A stretch of DNA of 64,000 bases from Brevibacterium iodinum ATCC 49514 (GCF_900169265.1 NZ_FXYX01000004.1:1-64000), one strand, 5' to 3'; shown: positions 33,159 to 42,498, numbered from the stretch's first letter. Translations and numbers: made by a program. Notes: generated by a model not told the origin, from the sequence alone.

Positions 33159-34445
33159 ATGAGATCTGCTGCAGCGGGAATCTCAACCCGACAGGTCGGA
33201 AAGCGAGGACCGAAGGTGACAGTCAGCAAGCGTTCGTCACAGCCCGCGGTGCCCCAACGCGCGGCCAATACAGTTCGGGCAACGGGCGTCCTCCTCGCGC
33301 TCGTGTTCGGTGCGATCGCTGTCGTCAACGGCCTGGCATCGCTCATTCCCGGGCTTGGCCCGGTCAGTTCCGCTGCGGCCCGGTTTGCGCCGACGATTGC
33401 GCCGATGGCAACTGTGGTCGGAGCGATTGTGCTTGGGTTCGGAATCGTCTGGCTGCGCCGAGGCCGTCGATGGACCGGAGCTGCAATGACAGGATTCGGA
33501 GTGGTGAGCACGATCGCGAATCTGGCGGTCGTCATTGTGCTCCTCGTCGCCATCACCTCGGCCGGTGGTTCGGTGAACTTGTTCACTGCGACGTTCGGGC
33601 TCTCGGCGATCGACTCGGCATCGCCTGATCGCAAGGAAGTGTACGACAAATCCAGCTCAGGCGATGACCTCTCCGTATCGATCTACGAACCTGAGAGAGC
33701 GAAGGGTTCAGCCCCGACGATCATGTACGTCCACGGAGGCGGTTGGATCGCAGGCGACCCGAACGCAGCGAGTTCAGAACTCCGTGAACTCGCTGATCAC
33801 GGCTACCTGGTCGTATCGGTCGAATACGAACTCGCCACCCTGGATAACGCAACCTGGCAGAGCGCACCGTCGCAGGTGGCCTGTGCGGCAAGCTGGATTC
33901 AGACCCACGCAGACACGATCGGTGCAGATACCGATCGCCTTGCGTTCTGGGGCGAGAGTTCGGGCAGCAACATGGTCGCCAATACCGCCGGTGCCGCAGC
34001 GCAAGGTGACGCCGAATCGTCCTGCGGTGGGAAGGTTCCGGTTCCGGCGGCGGTCATTGCCGACTACCCCGCATTCGACGTGACAGGTCTCTACGAGAAC
34101 GCCCCCACCGGGCCAGGTGCGGGATCCGGCACGCGCCTATTCGCGACCAGCTACACGGGTGGCACACCAAAGGAATATCCGGACCGCTACTCAGTGGCCG
34201 ATTCCGTCACGCATCTGAAAGCACCCGCGCCGCCGATGCTTATGATGACAGCGATGCGCGATGACGTGATCACCCCAACCGACCAGCTTTCATGGGCCGA
34301 ATCGGCCCGAAGCCGCGGAGTCGACGTCAAGACCGTAAAAGTTCCCCTCGCCAATCATGCGTACACGCAGAAGGCGAAGAACTCAATCGGCAGCCAGGGA
34401 CACCTGAGCATCGCGGAGGCCTACTTATCCGAGCAACTTCGCTAG
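33159..34445 (+). CDS. Membrane-anchored alpha/beta hydrolase (HSL/BD-FAE-like esterase)
   Basis: 428 residues from ATG 33159, chosen because AGGAGG lies 12 bp upstream. Residues 40-135 form three hydrophobic helices; the catalytic domain starts near 150. Oxyanion motif HGGGW at 192-196 and nucleophile GESSG at 265-269 (Ser267). The acid is probably in MRDDVITP and the catalytic His in NHAYTQKA. The active site should face outside if the helices are an N-terminal anchor. The substrate is a small ester or carboxylate, not defined by sequence. Confidence 0.85.
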   Translation: MRSAAAGISTRQVGKRGPKVTVSKRSSQPAVPQRAANTVRATGVLLALVFGAIAVVNGLASLIPGLGPVSSAAARFAPTIAPMATVVGAIVLGFGIVWLRRGRRWTGAAMTGFGVVSTIANLAVVIVLLVAITSAGGSVNLFTATFGLSAIDSASPDRKEVYDKSSSGDDLSVSIYEPERAKGSAPTIMYVHGGGWIAGDPNAASSELRELADHGYLVVSVEYELATLDNATWQSAPSQVACAASWIQTHADTIGADTDRLAFWGESSGSNMVANTAGAAAQGDAESSCGGKVPVPAAVIADYPAFDVTGLYENAPTGPGAGSGTRLFATSYTGGTPKEYPDRYSVADSVTHLKAPAPPMLMMTAMRDDVITPTDQLSWAESARSRGVDVKTVKVPLANHAYTQKAKNSIGSQGHLSIAEAYLSEQLR

Positions 34446-34552
34446 CCACACGTCTGTTGTGGATCTCGGCTGTCCTGGTGGGGAGGCGTGGATGCAAGTA
34501 TCGTGGAAACCGGCAGCACGTACGGTTGCCAGCACTTCCAGGTACCTAAGCC

Positions 34553-34608
34553 TGAATCATTGCGGAGAGCTCCGGTCTGCCCGGAACATGTCCAGATGGG
34601 GTGCGGCG
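34553..34608. repeat. Dispersed 55-bp intergenic repeat, copy B
   Basis: Related to 28658-28712 (about 75% identity, same block order). It lies in the 220-bp gap between the esterase and the DUF1801 pseudogene. Confidence 0.55.
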
Positions 34609-34666
34609 CATTCTTGCGCCGTCTTCAACCGCCGGTGCGACACACCGGCTGACGTAAGGACATGAT

Positions 34667-35019
34667 ATGACGACCAAAGATAAGAAGAACCTGTCCCAGG
34701 TGACCGACAAAATCACGAAGATGGACGAACCGGAACGATCGCTCATGCAGCGAGCGCACGAGATCATCGTGACCGTCGCCCCAGTCTCAAGCCGCGGATC
34801 TGGTACGGCATGCCGGCCTATGCTCTGTTCGCGAGCACTCCTGCACTGGTGACACTGCGCAATGACGAGCGGGTCAACCTGGCCCTCACGGAAAAGGTCG
34901 AACTCACCCCAGCCGGTGGTTCCGACGGATCGCTGATGCCCGCCGCATGGTACTTCGAGACTATTGACGAGGTCGCCGAGAAGCGCATCGCCGAGATCGT
35001 CAGGACGGCAACCTCCTGA
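34667..35019 (+). pseudogene. DUF1801 (YdhG-like) protein, frameshifted
   Basis: The first frame reads MDEPERSLMQRAHEIIVTVAP. After a one-base shift near 34790 the protein continues LKPRIWYGMPAYALFA and ends DEVAEKRIAEIVRTATS. The combined protein matches the DUF1801 fold (PxxWYGMPAY motif). Adding one G in CCAGTCTC would restore APGLKPRIWYGMP, so a single-base error or a fresh mutation is enough to explain it. Confidence 0.75.
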
Positions 35020-35182
35020 CGGTGACGATCGCCGGGGCTGAGCCCGCAGCCGTCACTTCGTGCGAAGTCTGTGTCCGGGGCTCGGCCGCGCGGTCAGCGC
35101 TGAGCGTCTGAGTTCCGATTGGCTATGGTGGTGCTTGAAGGGAAAGCAGTCCCATCTGCCGTAAGTTTGAGGAGTGATCGAC

Positions 35183-35623
35183 ATGAGTTTCTCTGTCTAC
35201 CTGTCCGGTGAGATCCACACCGAGTGGCGCGATGAGATCAAGCGCGGCGCCGAGGCGGCCGGCCTGGATATCGATTTCACCGCCCCGGTGACGGACCATC
35301 CCGCCAGCGATGCCGCCGGTGACCACCTCGGCGAGAACGACAGCTCCTTCTGGCGCGACCACCAGTCGTCAAAGGTCAATGCCATCCGCACCCGCACCCT
35401 GATCGCAAAGGCCGATATGGTCGTCGTGCGCTTCGGCGACAAGTACAAGCAGTGGAACGCCGCCTTCGACGCCGGCTACTGCGCAGCACTCGGCACACCC
35501 TATGTGACCCTCCACGATGCCGACATCATTCATCCGCTCAAAGAGGTCGACGCTGAAGCCCAAGCCTGGTGCCAGACGACCGATCAGGTGGTCGAAACCC
35601 TGAAGTACCTCCTCAGAGACTGA
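35183..35623 (+). CDS. YtoQ family protein
   Basis: 146 residues from ATG 35183 with GAGGAG upstream. Nearly the whole protein is the conserved YtoQ family: VYLSGEIHTEWRDEI, VTDHPASDAAGD, WRDHQSSKVNAIRTRTLIA, VVRFGDKYKQWNAAFDAG. The fold resembles nucleoside 2-deoxyribosyltransferase-like proteins. Its activity has not been established to my knowledge. A convergent terminator follows. Confidence 0.88.
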   Translation: MSFSVYLSGEIHTEWRDEIKRGAEAAGLDIDFTAPVTDHPASDAAGDHLGENDSSFWRDHQSSKVNAIRTRTLIAKADMVVVRFGDKYKQWNAAFDAGYCAALGTPYVTLHDADIIHPLKEVDAEAQAWCQTTDQVVETLKYLLRD

Positions 35624-35647
35624 ACCTGAAAAGGACTGAACCCGATG

Positions 35648-35698
35648 AGCTGAGGCCGCGAACGACCACCTGCCAAAGGGTCGCTCGCGGCTTCAGCT
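35648..35698. terminator. Bidirectional terminator after ytoQ
   Basis: Arms 35648-35667 and 35679-35698 pair at 18 of 20 positions around ACCTGCCAAAG; between convergent genes. Confidence 0.75.
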
Positions 35699-35714
35699 AT
35701 TGCGTGGCGTGATG

Positions 35715-36185
35715 CTACGGGAGGGGGTCTCCCTTGATCTTGAAGAAAGATCCCCGGATCTCCCCGGCCAGTTTCGACTTCGGACGGGCGAACTTGAACG
35801 CCGACAGTTCGGGCGGCACGTCCATGCCCTCCGAGAGTTTGAAACCGACGGCGCGCTTGCCATCGTCGGCCAGGGTCCACAGTACGTTGATCGCCAGACC
35901 GGACTGATATAAGACGTGCACCCAGTAGATGCCGTCGATATCGTTGATGCTGATTTCGAGCGCGGGCGAGGTCGGAACGATCTCGCGTTCGGACACGAGG
36001 ATCTCCTCGACCCAGTCCAGAACGTCCTGTGCTTCAGCAGCCGGGGCCACGGTGAACGTGTGCTTGTACTTATCGGAGAAGTACCGTGCCTCGTTGGCAC
36101 GTAGGCCCGCCAGCGCCTCGGCGACGGGGGAGGACTCGAGACCTTCGGTGGAGACCTCGGTGAATGACACGGCTTCGAACGGCAT
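35715..36185 (-). CDS. Hypothetical protein
   Basis: 156 residues with no recognised family. It has a mix of short helices and strands, the middle part INDIDGIYWVHVLYQSGLAINVL is hydrophobic but not a membrane helix, and there is no signal peptide. It is convergent with ytoQ and divergent from the deaminase gene; nothing in context indicates a role. Confidence 0.65.
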   Translation of the reverse strand: MPFEAVSFTEVSTEGLESSPVAEALAGLRANEARYFSDKYKHTFTVAPAAEAQDVLDWVEEILVSEREIVPTSPALEISINDIDGIYWVHVLYQSGLAINVLWTLADDGKRAVGFKLSEGMDVPPELSAFKFARPKSKLAGEIRGSFFKIKGDPLP

Positions 36186-36222
36186 GGATCAAGGATATGC
36201 CCGCTGTGATTGGATGAGGAGC

Positions 36223-36720
36223 ATGGAACCTCAAACTGATCTCAATGATGATGACCGCAGATTCCTCACCCGGTGCGTCGACCTGGCTCGCGAAGCCCTT
36301 GATGCCGGAGACGAACCATTCGGGTCCGTGCTCGTCGACGCCGACGGTCGTGAACTCTTCGCCGACCGCAACCGGGTGGCCGGCGGCGACCACACCCGTC
36401 ACCCCGAATTCGAAATCGCTCGCTGGGCAGCCGACCATCTCACACCCCAGCAGCGAGCCGAAACCGTCGTCTTCACCTCCGGCGAACACTGCCCGATGTG
36501 CTCAGCGGCGCACGCGTGGGTGGGCCTCGGCCGCATCGTCTACGCCAGCAGCAGCCAGCAGCTGAGCGCCTGGCACAAGGACTGGGGTCTGGCCCCCGGT
36601 CCCGTGCTGCCGCTGCCCGTTCAGGACGTCGCCCCGGGAATCGAAGTCGCCGGACCCGATCCGGAATTGAGCACCCAGGTGCGGAATCTGCACGCCCGTC
36701 TGCACGGAGTCGATGCCTGA
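36223..36720 (+). CDS. Nucleoside/cytosine deaminase-type protein
   Basis: 165 residues from ATG 36223 (AGGAG upstream). Zinc site: H60-P-E62 and C90-P-M-C93 (GEHCPMCSAA), as in CDA-fold deaminases. LGRIVYASSSQQLSAW is typical of the guanine/cytosine deaminase-like subgroup. It probably deaminates a free base or nucleoside; the length is too short for a bifunctional RibD. Confidence 0.88.
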   Translation: MEPQTDLNDDDRRFLTRCVDLAREALDAGDEPFGSVLVDADGRELFADRNRVAGGDHTRHPEFEIARWAADHLTPQQRAETVVFTSGEHCPMCSAAHAWVGLGRIVYASSSQQLSAWHKDWGLAPGPVLPLPVQDVAPGIEVAGPDPELSTQVRNLHARLHGVDA

Positions 36721-36819
36721 GATCCGCGGTACAGTATCTGCATCATCTGCATCTCAGCGATTGTTCTGCCCGCACCGAAATCACGGGGCCGGCAGCGAAA
36801 ATGACAAAGGAGTCCGGCC

Positions 36820-37764
36820 TTGGCCCTGCATGAAATCACGTTCCCCTCGAGCAACGATCGCGACACGATCAACGCGTGGCTCCACACTCCCACGACGGCG
36901 CCAAACGGCATCGTGCAGATCATCCACGGCCTCGGCGAACATTCCCGCCGCTACCTCCACCTCATCAGCACCTTGCTCGATGCCGGCTTCGCCGTCGTCG
37001 CCAGTGACCACGCAGGGCACGGGCGCACTGCCATGGAGTCGGGCGTCTGGGCCGACGCTGGAGACGAGGCCGCGCGCGTCGTCGTCGACGACGAGCTGAC
37101 TCTGCAGGCGAAGGCGCGTGAGATCCTGCCCGGACTGCCCTATATCGTCTTCGGCCACAGCTGGGGGTCGATGATCGCCCGGTCCATGGCATCCCGCCCT
37201 GAAACCGAACTCACCGGGCTGGCGCTGTGCGGAATCGCCGCGCAGATGATGGGAATCGAACAGACCATTGACCGCGCTGAACTCGCCGAGGCGGCCGCTG
37301 GCGACCATCGTGCGGAACCTGCCGCAGACCATCTGGTGGGACAGCTCTTCGACGGGTTCCTCGACCGCTGTGGTCCCGATGCAGGACCCACCGCATGGGT
37401 TGCCCTCGACGAAGCGGTCGTCGCCGATCACGGCCGTGACCCGTTCAACAACTTCGGTGCCCCGATGAGTGCGCGATTCCTGCAGGGATTCGTCGACATC
37501 TACGACGAAGCCAATGCCGATTCCTGGTATGCGACGATCTCAAACGATCTGCCGGTGCTCATCCTCGCGGGTGACCAGGATCCGGTTGCGAACTACGGCG
37601 AAGGCGCTTACCACGTGGCCAACAGGCTGCGCGAGACCGGTCACGCCGACGTGCGCACACGAGTCTTCTCAGGAGTCCGGCACGAAGTCCACAACGAATC
37701 GACGACTCGCGCCGAGGCGGAAGCGGAGATTGTTGGTTTCGCAACCCGCGTCGTCGCAGGTTAA
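36820..37764 (+). CDS. Alpha/beta hydrolase, lysophospholipase/monoacylglycerol lipase type
   Basis: 314 residues from TTG 36820, preceded by AAAGGAG. Motifs: IIHGLGEHSRRY, the nucleophile VFGHSWGSMIAR and LAGDQDPVANYG, with His in VRHEVHNE. This is the Hydrolase_4/MGL-like pattern: it cleaves monoacylglycerols or lysophospholipids. The next gene follows after 19 bp, so they may be cotranscribed. Confidence 0.87.
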   Translation: MALHEITFPSSNDRDTINAWLHTPTTAPNGIVQIIHGLGEHSRRYLHLISTLLDAGFAVVASDHAGHGRTAMESGVWADAGDEAARVVVDDELTLQAKAREILPGLPYIVFGHSWGSMIARSMASRPETELTGLALCGIAAQMMGIEQTIDRAELAEAAAGDHRAEPAADHLVGQLFDGFLDRCGPDAGPTAWVALDEAVVADHGRDPFNNFGAPMSARFLQGFVDIYDEANADSWYATISNDLPVLILAGDQDPVANYGEGAYHVANRLRETGHADVRTRVFSGVRHEVHNESTTRAEAEAEIVGFATRVVAG

Positions 37765-37783
37765 AGATCGAGGCTGACCCACC

Positions 37784-38635
37784 ATGATGATTCCGTCTGC
37801 CGAGGACCTGTCGAACATCATCGATGCTGTCGCGTCCTGGCAGCGCGAGGGGCTGCCCGTCCAAGTCCATCCAGGCGACCTCGGTTGGTATCAGCGCTTC
37901 GGCTCGCAAGCGCTCGCCTCGGGACTGCGGGTGTGGACGCGCGACGGCGAGATCGCAGCCGTCGGATTCCTCGACGAATCCGAACTCATCCGTATGGCGA
38001 TCTCGCCTGACCATGCCTCGGATGAAACCCTCGCCGAGGCGGTCGTGACGGATCTCGAGACCACGCTGTCCGATCTCCTCCCACCGGGGACAGGAATCGT
38101 CGAGGCTCGCTTCGGGGCCGAGTTGCAGCACACCCTCACCCAGGCGCGATGGACACCCGACGAACCCTGGACCGTCCTGCACCGCGCACTGTCAGATTCT
38201 GTCCCGCCGACCTCGTTGAGGTTCGAGACTGTCGAAGCGGATGGCATCGCTGACCGGGTCAGCGTCGAATCCGCCGCATTCCCCGGCGCATCACTGACCG
38301 CTGAGCGATGGCAGCTGATGGCTGCAGGACACGCCTACCAACAGGCTCGGTGTCTCGTCGGCTATTCCACGGACGGTGCTGCCGTCGGCGCCACCACCGT
38401 CTGGTCCGCTGGACACGGTCGCCCCGGCATCATCGAACCTCTCGGAGTTCATGGTGACCACCGCGGCCACGGGTATGGCACGGAAATGGCGCTCGGTGCT
38501 GCAAGCGCACTGCGGTCGATGGGAGCGTCGAGTGTCAACGTGGCCACCCCGTCATCGAACACCGCCGCCGTCGCCACCTATCGAGCGGCCGGGATGGACA
38601 GCCTCGGCGAGGTCAGGGACTTCAGCCGCCCCTGA
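37784..38635 (+). CDS. GNAT-family N-acetyltransferase
   Basis: 283 residues. The C-terminal half has the acetyl-CoA loop GVHGDHRGHGYGTEMALGAA (Q/RxxGxG/A) and TPSSNTAAVATYRAAGM; the N-terminal half looks like a degenerate second GNAT domain. Substrate is unknown. It lies 19 bp after the lipase gene. Confidence 0.85.
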   Translation: MMIPSAEDLSNIIDAVASWQREGLPVQVHPGDLGWYQRFGSQALASGLRVWTRDGEIAAVGFLDESELIRMAISPDHASDETLAEAVVTDLETTLSDLLPPGTGIVEARFGAELQHTLTQARWTPDEPWTVLHRALSDSVPPTSLRFETVEADGIADRVSVESAAFPGASLTAERWQLMAAGHAYQQARCLVGYSTDGAAVGATTVWSAGHGRPGIIEPLGVHGDHRGHGYGTEMALGAASALRSMGASSVNVATPSSNTAAVATYRAAGMDSLGEVRDFSRP

Positions 38636-38693
38636 TCGGCGTTGGAGAACAGGCCGGCGCGGCGTTGGAGATCAGGACAGCCGACGTCGGAGG

Positions 38694-39188
38694 TCAGGCC
38701 GGAGCGCCGGCGATGAACGCCGCCTGCGCGACGTGCTGAATCGCATCATCGATGATCGAGACCATGCGGACGCCGCGAGTGACTGCCGGCGTCCAGTTCT
38801 CATCGATGATCTCGTCGAAGTCGTCCTCCGACAGCGTCTCCAGGTACTCGGTGAACGCGTTCAATGTAGCGTTGAGATAGGCGACGAGCAGCTGCTGATC
38901 GTCGACGCGGATCTCGGCTGCCTGTTCCGGGGTGTGCCCGAGCCCGAACCCATCCCCGATCTCGCCGAGGTCGAAACGGTCGCGGAAGTCCTCCCACCGC
39001 TGAGGACGGCCGGTGAGGTCCGAAAGCTGCACGTCGATCTCGCGGCCGCTGTGCCACAGCAGCCAGGCGATAGAGTTCGGATGCCCGCCGAGGTGGCTGT
39101 TGAGTTCCTCGGGGGAGAGGTCGGGCAGCGCCTGCGCCGCTTGGAGGGGGCGCTGAGACAGGTCGGTGAGAATCTCAATGCTGTTCAT
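38694..39188 (-). CDS. DinB-like (DUF664) protein
   Basis: 164 residues from ATG 39188, which fits the family start; 13 extra codons are open upstream. Helical DinB pattern: LGGHPNSIAWLLWHSGREID (metal His) and IIDDAIQHVAQAAF (second His). It belongs to the thiol-transferase-like DinB proteins of actinobacteria. It is convergent with the acetyltransferase. Confidence 0.82.
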   Translation of the reverse strand: MNSIEILTDLSQRPLQAAQALPDLSPEELNSHLGGHPNSIAWLLWHSGREIDVQLSDLTGRPQRWEDFRDRFDLGEIGDGFGLGHTPEQAAEIRVDDQQLLVAYLNATLNAFTEYLETLSEDDFDEIIDENWTPAVTRGVRMVSIIDDAIQHVAQAAFIAGAPA

Positions 39189-39233
39189 GTCGCCCATTGT
39201 GCTCTTCGCGACCATCTCTGTCACCACCGGGGA

Positions 39234-39677
39234 TCAGTCGAGACGGGGCCGGCGGCGGTTGCGTTTGATCTCCGACCGCCGCTGTTCGGAGCGCACTCTG
39301 CGGCGCCGGGAATTTCGGGACGGCTTCGTGGCTCGCCTCTGCACCGGCGGAGCCAACGCCTCCCGCAACAGCTGCGCCAGCCGCATCCGCGCGTCCTGCC
39401 GGTTCTTCAGCTGCGACCGCTGCTTCTCCGAGGTCACGGTGACCACAGTGCCGGACAGGCGCGGTGCCAACCGGCTGAGCACCCGCTCGCGCTGAGGTTC
39501 GGTGAGGAAGGTCGCCGCAGCCAGGTCGAGGCTCAGCTGCACTCGGGAGTCAGAGGTGTTGACGTGCTGGCCTCCGGGTCCCGATGACCGGGAGAACTGT
39601 TCTGACAGTTCGGCGGCGGGGACGACCAGCCCGGCAGGGATCCCCGGTCCGGCGGGGACCCGCAGATCACCGTCCAT
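39234..39677 (-). CDS. arfB: Alternative ribosome-rescue factor ArfB (YaeJ-like)
   Basis: 147 residues from ATG 39677; a longer frame would overlap the acyltransferase. RSSGPGGQHVNTSDSRVQL carries the GGQ motif (35-37) of peptidyl-tRNA hydrolysis, and the very basic C-terminal tail (RRRRVRSEQRRSEIKRNRRR) enters the empty mRNA channel. It releases peptides from stalled ribosomes lacking a stop codon. One base separates it from the upstream gene's stop, so the two are coupled. Confidence 0.93.
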   Translation of the reverse strand: MDGDLRVPAGPGIPAGLVVPAAELSEQFSRSSGPGGQHVNTSDSRVQLSLDLAAATFLTEPQRERVLSRLAPRLSGTVVTVTSEKQRSQLKNRQDARMRLAQLLREALAPPVQRRATKPSRNSRRRRVRSEQRRSEIKRNRRRPRLD

Positions 39678-39678
39678 C

Positions 39679-40284
39679 TCAGCTCTGCCCCGCCTCGCCT
39701 TTGCGATCGTCACCGGGGGCGGCTTCTTCGCGCAGCCTCGGCGTGATCTGCAGGTGCGGCCGGATGCCGTGCTTGTCGGCATAGAACTCGCGGATCCGAT
39801 CCATGTCGCTGACCAGGTCATCGGTCATCTCCAAGGTCGGACCCAGGCCTGTGGTGTGAGTGGCCGAGTCCACGTAGCCCAAGGTGACAGGAAGGCCCGT
39901 CTGACGGGCGATGCGATGGAACCCCGATTTCCAGTGAGTGTGCCCACCGCGGGTTCCGTCTGGAGTGATGACGAGAGCGAAGACCTCCCCTTCACGCATG
40001 CGGCCGACGACCTCGTCGACGATCTTGGCCGGAGCCGACCGGTCGACGGGTATCCCGCCGAGTCCGCGCATGATCGGCCCACGCCATCCGGTGAAGAGGG
40101 AATGCTTGCCCAGCCAATGGACATCGACACGAAGGCGCCACGCGATCGCGAGCATCACGACGAAGTCCCAATTGGAGGTGTGGGGTGCCCCGATGAGGAT
40201 CGTCGGACGATTCGGGGCGGGCTCGGTGACGAGCTTCCACTTGCTGAACGTCCAGATGGTTCGGGCGAGGAGGAGTCGGATCAT
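39679..40284 (-). CDS. Acyltransferase, 1-acylglycerol-3-phosphate type
   Basis: 201 residues. Motif I HTSNWDFVVM (Hx4D), LGKHSLFTGWRGPIMRGLGGIPVDRS, and ITPDGTRGG (motif III-like) place it in the PlsC/LPLAT superfamily. The short length and lack of membrane helices other than a hydrophobic N-terminus are common in soluble-type members. It probably acylates a lysophospholipid. It is immediately upstream of arfB. Confidence 0.85.
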   Translation of the reverse strand: MIRLLLARTIWTFSKWKLVTEPAPNRPTILIGAPHTSNWDFVVMLAIAWRLRVDVHWLGKHSLFTGWRGPIMRGLGGIPVDRSAPAKIVDEVVGRMREGEVFALVITPDGTRGGHTHWKSGFHRIARQTGLPVTLGYVDSATHTTGLGPTLEMTDDLVSDMDRIREFYADKHGIRPHLQITPRLREEAAPGDDRKGEAGQS

Positions 40285-40317
40285 GATGTCAACGGTAAGG
40301 CACCCGCATGTGCGGGC

Positions 40318-40905
40318 CTATCGGGGGCCATGAAGGCGCGGTGCGAAACGGGCATGTGCGGCTTTCAGGACCGGGAAGAGTCGACGGGGACTGAGGACAA
40401 AACCATTCCTGACGAGTAACCGCGGATGATGCCCGCGCCCGAGTCGTCGACGGGTCGCCTCCTCGGTGAGGATATACGCCGCGGCCCTGGGGCCACGGCG
40501 TGCCGCCTTTTCGAACACGATCGCTTCGATATTCTGCCACGGCAGCAGCGTGCCGGGCAGTACCTGATCGCGCCGTGCCAACGCGACGCCGACGGGGGAG
40601 AGGACGAGGGCTTCGCGCCTGCGCATTCGCACGAACAGACCGATCGGTGCGACGACGAGGCACCCGACGATGCCGATGACCAACGCCCACATGCGCAGGT
40701 TGATGATGATCAGCCACGGGCTGCGTCCGTCTTGGATCGTGTCAGTGACGATGAAGAGGAAGAAAGCGAGCAGGCCGATACCGATGACGAGCGCGAGGAG
40801 CAGAACGAAGACGACTGAACGATTCGAGGAAGGGATGACGACCTGCTGTCCACGGTCGAGCCGACGCACGACGGCGGCAGGCGAATAGTCCTCGGGCATA
40901 AGCAT
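40318..40905 (-). CDS. Membrane protein with two helices and PH-like domain
   Basis: About 195 residues. Two hydrophobic helices (VVFVLLLALVIGIGLLAFFL; LVIGIVGCLVVAPIGLFV) are followed by a region with LPWQNIEAIVFEKAARRG, as in bacterial PH-domain membrane proteins. The start is uncertain (40905 or 40899) and no clear RBS is seen. It overlaps no other gene; the function is unknown. Confidence 0.7.
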   Translation of the reverse strand: MLMPEDYSPAAVVRRLDRGQQVVIPSSNRSVVFVLLLALVIGIGLLAFFLFIVTDTIQDGRSPWLIIINLRMWALVIGIVGCLVVAPIGLFVRMRRREALVLSPVGVALARRDQVLPGTLLPWQNIEAIVFEKAARRGPRAAAYILTEEATRRRLGRGHHPRLLVRNGFVLSPRRLFPVLKAAHARFAPRLHGPR

Positions 40906-40998
40906 CAGAGTACCGGGCACCGTGACCAACCTGAGCATTCGGACACAATCCGATCGGCCCGGCGCCGCCGCGCGGTCGTGGTCGATACGCTCGATTCC

Positions 40999-41661
40999 AT
41001 GGGTCTCAATGCCAACATTCTCATCGCCGATACGACGCTGACCGACGCCGACCTCGCTGGGATCGACCTGCAGTCCACAGTGGAAGAGCTGACCGCCGAG
41101 GCGGTCCTGCTGACCCCGGCCGAAGACCGTGCCTGCGTGGTCAGAGCCGACGGTTGCACGATCATCGTCGATGGATCCGATGCGCTCGCCGAAGCGATCG
41201 ACGACGAGGCAATCACCCTGCCGGGACGGATCGTGTCCGCGGCCGTCGTGTCGAGTGTGGGATTCAGCGACTTCCTCATCGTCGACGACGGTCATGTGGT
41301 GCGGCACCTGTGTGAGGACGACGGCGAGATCAGGATCGACGAGGGTCAGGCAGTCCCAGGCGAATCGGACTTCGTCTTCCCCGCCGAACCTGATGAGGAC
41401 GAAAGCGCGGACGCGAGCGCTGACGGCGCCGTCGATCGAGACGGCACGGACGCCGGAGCTGTCGAGATCGACGGGGACCTGCTCATCCAACTGCTGCCCG
41501 CGGTGGCAGGTATGGATGCGGACACCGACCTCTTCGCCCTCGCCGGCACCGCCTACACGCGAGCCTCGGCCGGGTTGGTCGGCAGCGATGGTGAACCTGC
41601 ACCGGCCGAAGGTGCCGAGCCTGCTCGGAAGGGGCTCTTCTCACGGCTCTTCCGGCGCTGA
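40999..41661 (+). CDS. Acidic hypothetical protein
   Basis: 220 residues from ATG 40999 (an earlier GTG at 40978 is possible). It has two repeats of a VRADGCTIIVDGSDALAEAI-like strand pattern, then a long Asp/Glu/Ala-rich linker (ESADASADGAVDRDGTDA) and a basic C-terminus (KGLFSRLFRR). No family is recognised. It may be a cytosolic scaffold; nothing in context assigns a role. Confidence 0.65.
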   Translation: MGLNANILIADTTLTDADLAGIDLQSTVEELTAEAVLLTPAEDRACVVRADGCTIIVDGSDALAEAIDDEAITLPGRIVSAAVVSSVGFSDFLIVDDGHVVRHLCEDDGEIRIDEGQAVPGESDFVFPAEPDEDESADASADGAVDRDGTDAGAVEIDGDLLIQLLPAVAGMDADTDLFALAGTAYTRASAGLVGSDGEPAPAEGAEPARKGLFSRLFRR

Positions 41662-41759
41662 AGTCTCGGCTCTTCGCATGGTGAGTTCTGGCGACGGGAA
41701 TAATCGCGGCCGAATCATCGCTGTGCGTGATACGACTATCACCAACAGCAGAGGAAGAT

Positions 41760-42446
41760 ATGTCTGATTCAGCTCGTGTCGTCATACTCGGCGGCCATGG
41801 AAAGATCGCACTTCTGGCCGCGCCCAAGCTCAAGGCCGCAGGCTTCGCCGTAGACTCGGTGATCCGCAACCCCGACCAGTCATCCGATGTCGAAGCCGCT
41901 GGGGCCAACCCGGTCGTCCTCGACATCGAAACCGCCGACACCCAGGTGCTCGCCGACCTGTTCGCAGGAGCCCAGGCTGTCGTGTTCTCCGCCGGAGCCG
42001 GCGGCGGCAGCCCGGAGCGGACGAGGGCCGTCGACCTCGAATCAGCCAAGCGATCCATCGACGCCGCCGAACAGGCCGGGGTCAAACGCTTCGTCATGGT
42101 CTCCTACGCCAGCGCCTCCGTCGACTCGGACCGCGTCGACCCGGAGAGCTCGTTCTACCCCTACGTGCAGGCCAAGCACGGTGCCGATGAGCACCTGCGA
42201 GCCAGCTCGTTGGACTTCACGATCCTCGGACCCGGCGGTCTGACCCTCGAGCCCTCCAGCGGGAAGGTCCTCATCGCCGATTCGAGCGGTGACGTCGATG
42301 GGCAGACGCCGGCCGACGATGTGCGGGTGACCTCACGCGACCTCGTCGCCGACGTCATCACCCACGTCATCGCCGAGTCCGCTGCGGTGCGCGAGACCGT
42401 GAACTTCTACGACGGGCAGACCCCCATCGCCGAGGCGATCCGCTGA
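41760..42446 (+). CDS. NAD(P)H-binding SDR-like protein
   Basis: 228 residues from ATG 41760 (AGAGGAAG upstream). N-terminal VVILGGHGKIALLAAPKLKA; then VFSAGAGGGSPERTRAVD, KRFVMVSYASAS and YVQAKHGADEHLRAS. This is the YwnB/NAD(P)-binding_10 pattern of NmrA-like proteins without a complete SDR active site; probable role redox sensing or a reductase. A good terminator follows. Confidence 0.85.
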   Translation: MSDSARVVILGGHGKIALLAAPKLKAAGFAVDSVIRNPDQSSDVEAAGANPVVLDIETADTQVLADLFAGAQAVVFSAGAGGGSPERTRAVDLESAKRSIDAAEQAGVKRFVMVSYASASVDSDRVDPESSFYPYVQAKHGADEHLRASSLDFTILGPGGLTLEPSSGKVLIADSSGDVDGQTPADDVRVTSRDLVADVITHVIAESAAVRETVNFYDGQTPIAEAIR

Positions 42447-42498
42447 CCTGAGTCCGACCGCTCCGAGCCGTCACCCGGCTCCGAGCGGCCCACTGACC

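Noticed and set aside
40906-41490. N-terminal 195-codon extension of the PH-like membrane protein
   Set aside because: It is antisense to the acidic hypothetical gene on the plus strand and contains no membrane or domain pattern.
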